Of a stretch of DNA of 53,680 nt, positions 9,478-17,210 are shown piece by piece. The stretch spans positions 1 through 53,680 of the forward strand of contig JAHEDT010000019.1 in NCBI GenBank assembly GCA_024641085.1, given 5' to 3'. Each line of letters begins with the position of its first letter. Position 1 is the first letter of the stretch. Below the pieces are notes generated by a model. That model saw only the letters and a list, made by a program, of their open reading frames with translations, was not told the origin of the DNA and did not search any database. The stretch comes from Geobacteraceae bacterium (GTDB lineage Bacteria; Desulfobacterota; Desulfuromonadia; Desulfuromonadales; BM103). Made by a program: the position numbers and the translations under genes.

Positions 9478-10812
9478 ATGAAACTGGCAGTTGTTGGTAC
9501 CGGGTATGTCGGCCTTGTCACAGGGGCCTGTTTTGCCGAAATGGGTCACCGCGTGACCTGTGTCGATATAGATGTCGAAAAAGTGGCCCGGCTCAAGGAG
9601 GGCTGGATGCCGATCTACGAGCCGGGGCTCAAGCCGATCGTGCTGCGCAACAGCGAGGAAGGGCGGCTGCTCTTCACCACGGACCTCGCCGACGCGATGG
9701 CGGGAGCGAGGATCATTTTCATCGCCGTGGGGACACCTCCCGGCGAGGATGGTTCTGCTGATTTAAAACATGTCCTGGCCGTGGCCTCCGAAATCGGCCG
9801 GCATATCTCCGAGTACACCGTGGTCGTTACCAAGTCGACCGTACCGGTCGGTACGGCAGAAAAGGTCAAGGCTGCGGTCCTGGCGCAGGTGCAAGAGCGG
9901 CTTGTTGACGTGCCCTTCGATGTGGTCAGCAACCCGGAGTTTCTCAAGGAAGGCGCCGCGGTGGACGATTTCATGAAGCCGGACCGCGTCGTCGTCGGTG
10001 TGGATGCCGACCGGTCCCGCGAAGTTATGTATGAACTTTACAAGGATTTCAGCCGCAACCACGACCGCATCCTGTTCATGGGGATCAAGGACGCGGAAAT
10101 GACCAAGTATGCCGGCAACGCCATGTTGGCGACCAAGATTTCCTTCATGAACGAAGTCGCCAATCTCTGTGATCGTGTTGGTGTCGATGTGGAGAATGTG
10201 CGCCTCGGGATCGGCTCCGACAGCCGCATCGGTTATTCCTTTATCTATCCCGGCTGTGGCTACGGTGGCTCCTGCTTCCCCAAGGATGTTCGCGCGCTCA
10301 TTCATACGGCCAGTCAAAACGGCTACGATTCGCTGGTGCTGCAGGCGGTGCACCAACGCAACGAGGACCAGAAGCACGTGCTGTTCCGTAAAATCACGGC
10401 ACGCTTTGGTAGCGACCTCTCCGGTCTGACCTTTGGCATTTGGGGGCTGGCTTTCAAGCCCGGCACCGATGATATCCGCGAAGCACCGGCGGTCGTACTG
10501 CTTGGCGAACTGCTTGCGGCCGGCGCCAAGGTGCGGGCCTACGATCCGGAGGCCCTCGAGGCGGCCCGCGCTGAGCTCCCTTCGGAGTGGTTTGCAAACG
10601 GCGATGTGACGCTCGTTCGCCACCAGTACGAGGCCCTGGAGCAGGTCGATGCCCTGGCACTGGTCACCGAATGGAAGCCGTTTCGACACCCTGATTTCCG
10701 GGCTATGAAGGAAATGATGCGGCAACCGGTCATTTTCGACGGCCGCAATCAGTATGATCCGCATGGGCTGAAAGAAGAGGGCTTCGAGTATTTCGGCATA
10801 GGTCGACAGTGA
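9478..10812 (+). CDS. ugd: UDP-glucose 6-dehydrogenase
   Basis: This 444-residue enzyme oxidises UDP-glucose to UDP-glucuronate in two NAD-dependent steps. The N-terminal NAD fold has GTGYVGLVTGACFAE. The catalytic cysteine lies in GYGGSCFPKD, and the conserved lysine segment MTKYAGNAMLATKISF is present. The C-terminal UDP-binding domain begins near WGLAFKPGTDDIREAP. CGGAGG lies right before the ATG. It is 95 bases after galE, and the gap contains a short run of CGCAT/CGCAA-like repeats but no clear terminator. Function is well supported. Confidence 0.95.
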   Translation: MKLAVVGTGYVGLVTGACFAEMGHRVTCVDIDVEKVARLKEGWMPIYEPGLKPIVLRNSEEGRLLFTTDLADAMAGARIIFIAVGTPPGEDGSADLKHVLAVASEIGRHISEYTVVVTKSTVPVGTAEKVKAAVLAQVQERLVDVPFDVVSNPEFLKEGAAVDDFMKPDRVVVGVDADRSREVMYELYKDFSRNHDRILFMGIKDAEMTKYAGNAMLATKISFMNEVANLCDRVGVDVENVRLGIGSDSRIGYSFIYPGCGYGGSCFPKDVRALIHTASQNGYDSLVLQAVHQRNEDQKHVLFRKITARFGSDLSGLTFGIWGLAFKPGTDDIREAPAVVLLGELLAAGAKVRAYDPEALEAARAELPSEWFANGDVTLVRHQYEALEQVDALALVTEWKPFRHPDFRAMKEMMRQPVIFDGRNQYDPHGLKEEGFEYFGIGRQ

Positions 10813-10922
10813 TTCTCACTGGCAGCTGGTATTCTTTTACAAGCTTTACTCATCTGAAGACGGCCGTATCTGTGACTGTTTCAGAGGCTCGGTCCTTGGC
10901 GTTCTGTCAATAAAGGTCGTAA

Positions 10923-11765
10923 ATGTCTGCTTTTTTTCGCGAAGTACTCTGGCACCGCTTAAGACGCAACCGGATGGCCATGGCCGGGGCCTTCATTGTT
11001 TTGGCCATGTTCCTGCTGGCGCTACTTGCGCCGGTCGTCGGACGCGACCCCGGTGCGATCGACATCGCTAACCGGCTGCAGCCCCCGGGGCTCGCGTTCC
11101 TTTTCGGGACCGATGATCTGGGACGTGACGTTCTGACCCGGATCCTGTACGGTGCCAGGATCTCGCTGCTGGTCGGTTTTGTCGCCGTCGGCATCGCCAC
11201 GTTCATCGGCATACTGCTTGGTGCCATGGCCGGCTACTACGGCCGCTGGATCGATGCCCTGATCATGCGCTTCGTCGACATCATGCTCTGCTTTCCAACG
11301 TTTTTCCTGATCCTGGCGGTGATTGCCTTCCTGGAGCCCTCGATCTGGAACATCATGATCATTATCGGTTTGACCAGCTGGATGGGAGTGGCGCGCCTGG
11401 TTCGCGCCGAGTTCCTGTCCCTCCGGGAAAGGGATTTCGTGCTTGCTGCGCAGGCAATCGGTGCGCGGGACCTGCGCATCATTTTCCGGCACATCCTGCC
11501 CAATGCCATATCCCCGGTACTGGTCTCGGCAACTCTTGGCGTTGCTGGGGCGATTCTCACTGAAAGCGCCCTCTCTTTTCTCGGCATTGGTGTCCAGCCG
11601 CCGACGCCATCGTGGGGCAATATGCTGATCGCCGGTAAGCAGACCTTGGGTACCGCCTGGTGGCTCTCGGTCTTCCCGGGATTGGCCATTCTCGTTACAG
11701 TGCTTGGATACAACCTGCTGGGCGAGGGCGTCCGCGATGCCATGGATCCGCGGATTCGGGATTAA
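10923..11765 (+). CDS. DppC-type ABC transporter permease, without its partners
   Basis: This 280-residue inner-membrane permease belongs to the peptide/nickel (DppC/OppC) family. It has an N-terminal membrane helix (AFIVLAMFLLALLAPVV), the FGTDDLGRDV segment typical of DppC, about five further helices, and the EAA loop near 170-190 (AAQAIGARDLRIIFRHILPN) that contacts the ATPase. Such permeases normally sit beside a DppB permease, two ATPases and a binding protein. None of these is in the window, so the gene is an orphan whose partners must be elsewhere or absent. The substrate cannot be predicted. Confidence 0.88.
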   Translation: MSAFFREVLWHRLRRNRMAMAGAFIVLAMFLLALLAPVVGRDPGAIDIANRLQPPGLAFLFGTDDLGRDVLTRILYGARISLLVGFVAVGIATFIGILLGAMAGYYGRWIDALIMRFVDIMLCFPTFFLILAVIAFLEPSIWNIMIIIGLTSWMGVARLVRAEFLSLRERDFVLAAQAIGARDLRIIFRHILPNAISPVLVSATLGVAGAILTESALSFLGIGVQPPTPSWGNMLIAGKQTLGTAWWLSVFPGLAILVTVLGYNLLGEGVRDAMDPRIRD

Positions 11766-11818
11766 GGCCTTGAACGTGAATACCCCTCCAGCACCACCGT
11801 GCGGTCCCGGTTCCTGTG

Positions 11819-12250
11819 ATGAGTAAAAACACTCTATCGACCTGTTCCCCGGCCGCATTGATAGTCCGTCGCAGCGAGGCATTTACCCGCGGGGATTTCG
11901 GTTTCATCTACGATTCCTATCATTCTGATTCGAACTTCCGTCGCCAGTTCACGTCACGAGAGGAGTACCTGGCGTTCGGCAGGGACAGCCTCGTCCAGGA
12001 CTACCGGATCGTCAGCTGCCAAATCCTGGTTGAGCAAGAGGAGTCCGGCGAGTCACAGGTTGTGTTCCTCATGGAGATCAAAGCCCACGGCAAGCTGCAG
12101 CGCTACGCTGAACTCGCCTGGTTGCGCCTGGAAAATGCTGCTTGGCGTTATCACCGTGGACAGAAAATGATGTCTGAAGAGTTCTCCGGGGACCCGCAAA
12201 ATTTGAGTCTCACTGACTTCGCCAGGCTTGATCCGACGACGATTTTTTAA
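11819..12250 (+). CDS. YchJ-like (NTF2-fold) protein
   Basis: This 143-residue protein resembles the central domain of the YchJ/UPF0225 family. The pattern is an N-terminal helix with a conserved Arg (RRSEAFTRGDFGFIYDSY), a fingerprint after it (FRRQFTSREEYLAFG), and a beta-rich half ending in the aromatic block WRYHRGQ. The SEC-C zinc motifs that flank this domain in YchJ are missing. A GTG one codon earlier (11816) could also be used. It lies between the orphan permease and a cupin gene; its function is unknown. The family call is moderate, from sequence pattern only. Confidence 0.6.
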   Translation: MSKNTLSTCSPAALIVRRSEAFTRGDFGFIYDSYHSDSNFRRQFTSREEYLAFGRDSLVQDYRIVSCQILVEQEESGESQVVFLMEIKAHGKLQRYAELAWLRLENAAWRYHRGQKMMSEEFSGDPQNLSLTDFARLDPTTIF

Positions 12251-12267
12251 GTGTACTGGAGCCGCAT

Positions 12268-12750
12268 ATGCAGATTATCGATCGGGACAAACTCGACCAA
12301 TTGAGCTGCGCAGCCGCCGCATCGGAGCGCCGGCGCAAAAACCTCAACCTGCATGAGGACTATACGGACCCCTGCCAGCGACTCTTCAATGCTATGGAAC
12401 CTGGGACTTATATCCGGCCGCATCGTCATCTGGACCCACCCAAGGCGGAGAGCTTTCTGGCTGTCCGTGGCCGCATGGCCCTGGTGGTCTTCACCGACAA
12501 CGGCGAAATTGAACAGGTCATCCAGTTCGGGACCGATTGTGATGTGCTGGCGGTTGATTTGCCGGCCGGTTCCTGGCACTGCATGGTTGCCCTGGAGGAG
12601 GGAAGTATCTTTTTCGAAACCAAGCCAGGCCCCTACGCCCCCCACGCTGCAAAGGATCTTGCTCCTTGGGCCCCAGTGGAAGGAACCCCTGCTGCAACCG
12701 GCTACCTGGATGAACTCATGGCCATTGTGTATTCAAAATGTCAAGACTGA
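12268..12750 (+). CDS. WbuC family cupin-fold metalloprotein
   Basis: This 160-residue cupin is recognised by the N-terminal section (KNLNLHEDYTDPCQRLFNAM), the metal-binding IRPHRHLDPPKAESF block and the second cupin motif around GSWHCMVALEEGSIFFETKPGPY. WbuC proteins often occur with O-antigen or nucleotide-sugar genes, which fits galE and ugd a little upstream. The actual reaction is not established. It starts 17 bases after the YchJ-like gene and is probably co-transcribed with it. Confidence 0.85.
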   Translation: MQIIDRDKLDQLSCAAAASERRRKNLNLHEDYTDPCQRLFNAMEPGTYIRPHRHLDPPKAESFLAVRGRMALVVFTDNGEIEQVIQFGTDCDVLAVDLPAGSWHCMVALEEGSIFFETKPGPYAPHAAKDLAPWAPVEGTPAATGYLDELMAIVYSKCQD

Positions 12751-12795
12751 CCTACGGTCTTGCCCCTCGAACTGTGGTCTTCGTTGCGAGCTTGT

Positions 12796-13611
12796 ATGCC
12801 TGAATTACCGGAAGTAGAAACCACCCGCCGAGGCATAGAGCCGTTGGTTGTCAACAAAATGGTGGACCGGGTGGTGATTCACAATGCCGCGCTGCGCTGG
12901 CCGGTCCCGGGTGAACTGCTCGAGCTCCTGCCCGGGCAGCGGGTAAGCTCGGTCGGCCGGCGTTCCAAGTACCTGCTGTTCAACTTCGAGCGGGGCACTC
13001 TGATTATCCACCTAGGCATGACCGGCCATTTGCGGCTGACGAGCCATGACGCGGCGAGACGCAAGCACGATCATGTCGAGATTATCTTCAGCGATGGCAC
13101 TGCCCTGCGCTACAATGACTCGCGGCGTTTCGGAGCCATGCTCTGGGCCGCGGCCGATCCCCTGCAGCACCGGCGGCTCACCGGGCTCGGTCCTGAACCT
13201 TTCAGCCCCGGGTTTAACGCGACTTATCTCCATCGGATCTCTCGTGGTCGCAAGGTTGCCGTGAAGCCGTTTCTGATGGATCCACGGGTGGTGGTCGGGG
13301 TTGGTAACATTTATGCCAGTGAAGCGCTGTTTCGCGCAGGTATCGCGCCGACCCGTCCGGTCGGACAGGTCGGTAAGGCGGCTTTGGGCCGCCTGGTCAA
13401 GTCTGTGCGGGACATTCTCGAAGCCGCGATTGCTGCCGGCGGTACCACGCTGCGGAACTTTTCAGACAGCCAGGGGCGCCCGGGCTATTTCCGGCAGGAG
13501 CTGTGCGTCTATGGACGTACCGGCGAGGCGTGTCTCGTCTGCAGTGCCCCCATCAAGCAACTCAGGCTCGGGCAGAGGTCGACATACTTCTGTCCGAACT
13601 GCCAGAGATGA
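12796..13611 (+). CDS. mutM: Formamidopyrimidine-DNA glycosylase
   Basis: This bifunctional glycosylase/AP lyase removes 8-oxoguanine and formamidopyrimidines from DNA. I chose the start at 12796 because the mature enzyme must begin with the catalytic proline and glutamate (M-PELPEVET), although the frame is open 12 codons upstream. Other marks are the helix-two-turn-helix region with VVGVGNIYASEALFRAGI and the C-terminal zinc finger made from CLVC and CPNC. The product is 271 residues, a normal length. It begins 45 bases after the cupin gene. Confidence 0.96.
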   Translation: MPELPEVETTRRGIEPLVVNKMVDRVVIHNAALRWPVPGELLELLPGQRVSSVGRRSKYLLFNFERGTLIIHLGMTGHLRLTSHDAARRKHDHVEIIFSDGTALRYNDSRRFGAMLWAAADPLQHRRLTGLGPEPFSPGFNATYLHRISRGRKVAVKPFLMDPRVVVGVGNIYASEALFRAGIAPTRPVGQVGKAALGRLVKSVRDILEAAIAAGGTTLRNFSDSQGRPGYFRQELCVYGRTGEACLVCSAPIKQLRLGQRSTYFCPNCQR

Positions 13612-13620
13612 GGAAGGGTA

Positions 13621-13668
13621 GCTGTAAGCGGTAAGCGGTAAGGATTGCAAGCCCTTGAACCTTACAGC
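13621..13668. repeat. Inverted repeat with tandem GTAAGCG units
   Basis: GCTGTAAG at 13621-13628 is exactly inverted as CTTACAGC at 13661-13668. Between them is a short tandem run of TAAGCGG. It sits in the 98-base gap between mutM and the thioesterase gene and may act as a weak transcription terminator or be repeat debris. Confidence 0.4.
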
Positions 13669-13709
13669 CTCCACCTGCCACTGGCTGATCTTACTGAAAC
13701 GGAGTCTTT

Positions 13710-14126
13710 ATGGAAGGGTTCACATTTACCATCCCCTATAAGGTGCGGGTCGTCGACGTCAATTATGGGGGACATGTGGCCAATTCGGCGGTCCTGAATT
13801 TTTTCCAGGATGCGCGCATCGCCTATCTGCAGAATCTTGGCGGCTACTCCGAACTCGATATCGGTGGCCAGTGCGCTATTATCCTGACGGAGGCCCGTGT
13901 CAAATATCTGGCGGAAATGTTTCTTAATGACGAGCTGGTCATCGGGGTCAGGGTCAATCAGGTCAGCAGATCATCGTTTGTCATGGAGTATCGTATCGAG
14001 CGTGAAGGAGGGGCGACGGCCGAAGGGGAGACGGTCCTGGTCTGCTTCGACTATCAAAAGCGCAAGCCGCGGCGTTTCGACGCCGGGTTCAGGGAAAAAC
14101 TCGCCGCATTCGCGGGAATCGTATGA
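13710..14126 (+). CDS. Acyl-CoA thioesterase (4HBT hotdog family)
   Basis: This 138-residue single hotdog-fold protein has the family signature DVNYGGHVANSAVLNFFQDARIAYL, in which the Asp acts in thioester hydrolysis. The rest follows the YbgC/4-hydroxybenzoyl-CoA thioesterase pattern (ARVKYLAEMFLNDELVIGV). It is likely cytosolic and hydrolyses an acyl-CoA or acyl-ACP of unknown chain. CGGAG stands nine bases before the ATG. It ends at a hairpin terminator shared with the convergent FmdB gene. Confidence 0.82.
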   Translation: MEGFTFTIPYKVRVVDVNYGGHVANSAVLNFFQDARIAYLQNLGGYSELDIGGQCAIILTEARVKYLAEMFLNDELVIGVRVNQVSRSSFVMEYRIEREGGATAEGETVLVCFDYQKRKPRRFDAGFREKLAAFAGIV

Positions 14127-14175
14127 AAATGGCGCAAAGCTTCTGGAGAATCCCCGCTGTGCGCCATTTTTCTCT
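14126..14175. terminator. Bidirectional terminator between thioesterase and FmdB genes
   Basis: AAAATGGCGCA (14126-14136) pairs with TGCGCCATTTT (14160-14170), followed by TCTCTC. The stem is 11 bp around a 23-base loop, with A and T runs on the two sides, so it can end transcription in both directions. Its left arm overlaps the last base of the thioesterase gene. Confidence 0.6.
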
Positions 14176-14219
14176 CAGTTGGTCGTGTTCGAGCGTCACG
14201 CGCTCAAAGATCAGGCCCG

Positions 14220-14393
14220 TCAGCCAAACCCCGACCCTGATGGGACACTGCAGCCGGCTGAGGACGCGAACACGGAAACCGTTTTGTCCGCCGGCTGTCC
14301 GCAGACCGGACAGGCTACCGCAGCCTCCTGTTTTTTGAGAAGCTTTTCAAAGGTTTTCGCGCAATGTTCACATCGGTATTCGAATAGGGGCAT
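14220..14393 (-). CDS. FmdB family zinc-ribbon protein
   Basis: This 57-residue protein starts MPLFEYRCEHC and carries a second CXXC (ACPVCG) about 20 residues later. This is the classic FmdB/CxxC-CxxC-SSSS regulatory-protein pattern, ending in a short Ser/Gly tail with one more cysteine. A TGAGGTAA ribosome site lies ahead of the ATG. FmdB proteins are small zinc ribbons of unclear role, first linked to formamidase or formylmethanofuran dehydrogenase loci. It stands alone, convergent to the thioesterase gene. Confidence 0.85.
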   Translation of the reverse strand: MPLFEYRCEHCAKTFEKLLKKQEAAVACPVCGQPADKTVSVFASSAGCSVPSGSGFG

Positions 14394-14706
14394 GATTTAC
14401 CTCAGCAGATTATTGATGTTCAATATATTCAGTATGTACGATTTATTCAAGACATAAATTCAAATTTATGAAATGACGAGCGTTTTGATCAAGCGTATCT
14501 TGCTGCCGGGGGGCTTTGTTCGACGTGAGGCTTAATTTCCCGTACTTGCTGCGAGATTCTTTGATTGACGCTTGGTTCGCGCCTTATCGAGAGAATCCAG
14601 AATTCAGAATCCGGAATAAGTCCCGACAACCAAGTTATATAGAGATTTTTCTGTCTACTGGTTACCCCGCTGTTTGCCGCGTGGTAGCACTTTTTGTCGC
14701 TGACAA
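14394..14706. other. Intergenic region holding dispersed repeat copy A
   Basis: Apart from the repeat at about 14535-14682, this stretch is AT-richer than its surroundings near 14400-14480 and should hold the fmdB promoter on the minus strand. The plus-strand reading frame that crosses it is made mostly of the repeat and is not believable as a gene. Confidence 0.5.
14535..14682. repeat. Dispersed intergenic repeat, copy A
   Basis: This copy shares ordered blocks with a second intergenic segment at 19643-19819: TTGCTGCG, GCTTGGTTCGC followed by CCTTAT, AGAATCC, AGTCCCGAC, GATTTTTCTGTCTA and GTTTGCCGCG. The order and spacing are kept, with small insertions in the other copy. No open reading frame is preserved between the copies, so it is non-coding. 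Confidence 0.7.
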
Positions 14707-14742
14707 AGAAAGGGACGGCTCAGAGTTGAGCCGTCCCTTTCT
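14707..14742 (-). terminator. Terminator of hcp
   Basis: A 16-bp perfect stem (14707-14722 with 14727-14742) with a four-base loop lies 20 bases past the hcp stop codon. Read on the minus strand, it ends in TTTCTTTGTC. This is a strong intrinsic terminator. Confidence 0.85.
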
Positions 14743-14761
14743 GCTGTGATCAATCAACTGA

Positions 14762-16384
14762 TCAGCCGAGAATCTGCTTGAGGTCTGCTTCTGCGGTCGT
14801 GATCGGGCCGATGTTGAAGTTCTCGACCAGGAAGTTGAGTACGTTCGGCGTAATGAAGGCCGGCAATGTCGGGCCGAGCTTGATGTTCCTGATGCCAAGG
14901 TGGAGCAGGGTCAGCAGGATCGCCACGGCCTTCTGCTCATACCAGGAAAGCACCAGGGAGAGAGGCAGTTCGTTGACGCCGCACTCGAAGGCATTCGCCA
15001 GGGCCAGGGCCACCTGGATGGCGCTGTAGGCGTCGTTGCACTGACCGACGTCGAGCAGGCGCGGGATGCCGCCGATATCGCCGAGGTCAAGCTTGTTGAA
15101 GCGGAACTTGCCGCAGGCCAGGGTCAGGATCACGGTATCCTGCGGGGCTTTTTCGGCAAACTCGGTGTAGTAGTTGCGCCCCGATTTCGCGCCGTCGCAG
15201 CCGCCGACCAAAAAGAAGTGCTTGATGGCACCGGCCTTGACACCCTCGATGACCTTGTCGGCAACACCGAGGATGGCGTTGTGGCCGAAACCGGTCAGAA
15301 TCTCCTGGCCCGGATTGTCTGCAAAGCCCTTACATTCCTGAGCTTTTTTGATCACGGCTGAGAAATCCCAGCCATCGACGTGCTTGACGCCTGGCCACTG
15401 GACCAGGCCCCAGGTGAAGAGGCGGTCCTTGTAGCTGTCGGCCGGCTTCTGGATACAGTTGGTGTTGAAGATGATCGCACCGGGGAACTGGGCGAACTCC
15501 TGGTGCTGGTCCTGCCAGGCGCCGCCGAAGTTGCCAGCCAGGTGGGCGTATTTTTTCAAACCCGGGTAGCCGTGGGCGGGAAGCATCTCACCGTGGGTGT
15601 AGATGTTGATGCCAGTGCCTTCGGTCTGTTTGAGCAGCTCCTCGAGGAACTTGAGGTCGTGCCCAGAGACCAGGATCGCTTTGCCGGCCTTGGTGCCGAG
15701 CTGGACCGGGGTCGGGACCGGGTGGCCATAGGCTTCCACATGGGCCTGGTTGAGCAGTTCCATGGTGAGGTAGTTGATGCGTCCGGCTTCCATGGCCAGG
15801 CCGACGTTGGCCATCAGGTCGAGGCTGTCGTCAAGCTGCGCAGCCAGAGCCTTGTGGGTGGACGCGTAGATTTCGTCCGATTCCTTGCCGAGGATGCGGG
15901 CATGGTCGGCGTAGGCGGCGTAGCCCTTGAGGCCATACATGGTGATCTCGCGCACTGAATGGATGTCGGCATCGACGGTGTAGTCTTTGACGCCATGCAG
16001 TTCTCCCAGCTTGACCTGCTCGGCCAAAGTTGCAGGCATTGCCCAGTTCTGAGCTGCGGCAGGGATTGTGCCGGCAAAGTCACCGGCCAGCTGACGGGCC
16101 TTCTCGCGCAGACGGACGCCTTCGGCAACAAATTTGGCGACGACTGCAGGGTCAAAATCGACGTTGGTGACCGTGGTAAAGAGGCCGTCAATCATGAAAC
16201 GGTCGATTTCCTGGTCCTTGAGGTTTTTGGCGCGGGCTTTGTCGGCCCAGAAGGCGATGCCTTTCAGAGTGTAGACCAGCAGGTCCTGCAGAGCGGCGAC
16301 GTCGGGCTGCTTGCCGCAGACACCGATGGCAGTGCAGCCGGTGCCTTTGGAGGCTTGTTCACACTGGTAACAGAACATGGACAT
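14762..16384 (-). CDS. hcp: Hybrid-cluster protein (hydroxylamine reductase / NO reductase)
   Basis: This 540-residue class II Hcp has the N-terminal cluster cysteines in MFCYQCEQASKGTGC and VCGKQPD. Hybrid-cluster ligands further on are visible in VSGHDL, IIFNTNCIQKP, ACGKFRFNKLDLGDIGG, DVGQCNDAYSA and the final NELPLSL region. Hcp detoxifies nitric oxide and hydroxylamine in the anaerobic cytoplasm. No hcr reductase partner is adjacent. AAGGAGA precedes the start at 16384. A CRP/FNR-type palindrome lies 173 bases upstream, so nitrosative-stress control is plausible. Confidence 0.95.
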   Translation of the reverse strand: MSMFCYQCEQASKGTGCTAIGVCGKQPDVAALQDLLVYTLKGIAFWADKARAKNLKDQEIDRFMIDGLFTTVTNVDFDPAVVAKFVAEGVRLREKARQLAGDFAGTIPAAAQNWAMPATLAEQVKLGELHGVKDYTVDADIHSVREITMYGLKGYAAYADHARILGKESDEIYASTHKALAAQLDDSLDLMANVGLAMEAGRINYLTMELLNQAHVEAYGHPVPTPVQLGTKAGKAILVSGHDLKFLEELLKQTEGTGINIYTHGEMLPAHGYPGLKKYAHLAGNFGGAWQDQHQEFAQFPGAIIFNTNCIQKPADSYKDRLFTWGLVQWPGVKHVDGWDFSAVIKKAQECKGFADNPGQEILTGFGHNAILGVADKVIEGVKAGAIKHFFLVGGCDGAKSGRNYYTEFAEKAPQDTVILTLACGKFRFNKLDLGDIGGIPRLLDVGQCNDAYSAIQVALALANAFECGVNELPLSLVLSWYEQKAVAILLTLLHLGIRNIKLGPTLPAFITPNVLNFLVENFNIGPITTAEADLKQILG

Positions 16385-16665
16385 GATTTGTCTCCTTTTG
16401 GGGTGGTTGGGGATCCGGTTTGCGTTTGAAGTGCAAGACCAGTCAACTTTAACAGGTTTTTGTAAAATGTCGTCCGAATCGGCTCAATGATTTGCTATAC
16501 TTATATTCACGGTGAGCAATCTTGAGGCGACCTTAAACTGTCTTGCCGAACCTCACCTTGACAGAGGTCAAGAAATGCTAAAAAAGCTGGAGCTGATTGC
16601 CGGGGACTGATCTTGCACGCTTTTAACCAGTCCCCAGCCCCAAGCCCGCAGCCCCTGGTGCCAAG
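16385..16665. other. Divergent regulatory region between hcp and the EVE gene
   Basis: These 281 bases hold no gene. They contain the perfect palindrome at 16557-16572 and, on the minus strand, a TATAGC hexamer at 16494-16499 that could be an hcp -10 element. The EVE-gene start has only a weak ribosome site. Confidence 0.5.
16557..16572. promoter_or_regulatory. CRP/FNR-family operator candidate
   Basis: CTTGAC-AGAG-GTCAAG is a perfect 6+4+6 inverted repeat with the TTGAN-N4-NTCAA geometry of FNR/DNR/HcpR sites. It lies between hcp (minus) and the EVE gene (plus). HcpR-type regulators are known to control hcp in related bacteria; that this site binds one is inference. The 173-base distance to the hcp start is long for a simple class II site. 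Confidence 0.5.
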
Positions 16666-17142
16666 ATGAACTACTGGCTGATGAAATCGGAGCCGTCCTG
16701 TTTTTCACTTGATGATCTCAAACGCATGCCCGGCGGCATTGAGCACTGGGACGGGGTGCGTAATTACCAGGCCCGCAACCTGCTCAGAGATACCATCAAG
16801 ATCGGTGACGGAGTGCTCTTCTATCATAGCAACTGCCCGCAGCCGGCCATCGTCGGTTTGGCCAAGGTGGTTCGTGAAGGCTATTCCGACCACACGGCTC
16901 TTGATCCGCGTGAACCGCATTTCGACCCGAAGGCCACTCCTGACAAACCGATCTGGTTCATGGTCGATATCCAGTACCTCTGTCATCTCCCGCAACCTCT
17001 GACTCGCGAGGACTTGCGCAAGCATCCGCTGCTAGCCGGTATGGGGGTGCTGCGCAAGGGCAACCGCTTGTCGGTACAGCCGGTTACAGCCCAGGAGTGG
17101 CAAACTGTCCTGGCGTTGAATGGTGTTGACGACCCTCTGTAA
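16666..17142 (+). CDS. EVE domain protein
   Basis: This 158-residue single-domain protein is similar to thymocyte nuclear protein 1 and bacterial EVE proteins. The typical opening MNYWLMKSEPSCFSLDDL is followed by WDGVRNYQARNLLRD and then GDGVLFYHSNC. The family has a PUA-like fold that binds modified bases in DNA or RNA. Stand-alone EVE proteins are widespread and their target is not known. It is the first gene of the plus-strand block after hcp. Confidence 0.92.
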   Translation: MNYWLMKSEPSCFSLDDLKRMPGGIEHWDGVRNYQARNLLRDTIKIGDGVLFYHSNCPQPAIVGLAKVVREGYSDHTALDPREPHFDPKATPDKPIWFMVDIQYLCHLPQPLTREDLRKHPLLAGMGVLRKGNRLSVQPVTAQEWQTVLALNGVDDPL

Positions 17143-17210
17143 ATTTTTGGTATTCTCTCGATGGTAAACGTTCTCAACCCTGGTCTTGGATCTGGCAGGA
17201 GCCTCAGATA

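Noticed and set aside
9763-10764. 333-codon minus-strand open frame
   Set aside because: It is the antisense shadow of ugd.
14516-14749. 77-codon plus-strand frame
   Set aside because: It is made of the dispersed repeat and the hcp terminator; the frame is not kept in the other repeat copy.
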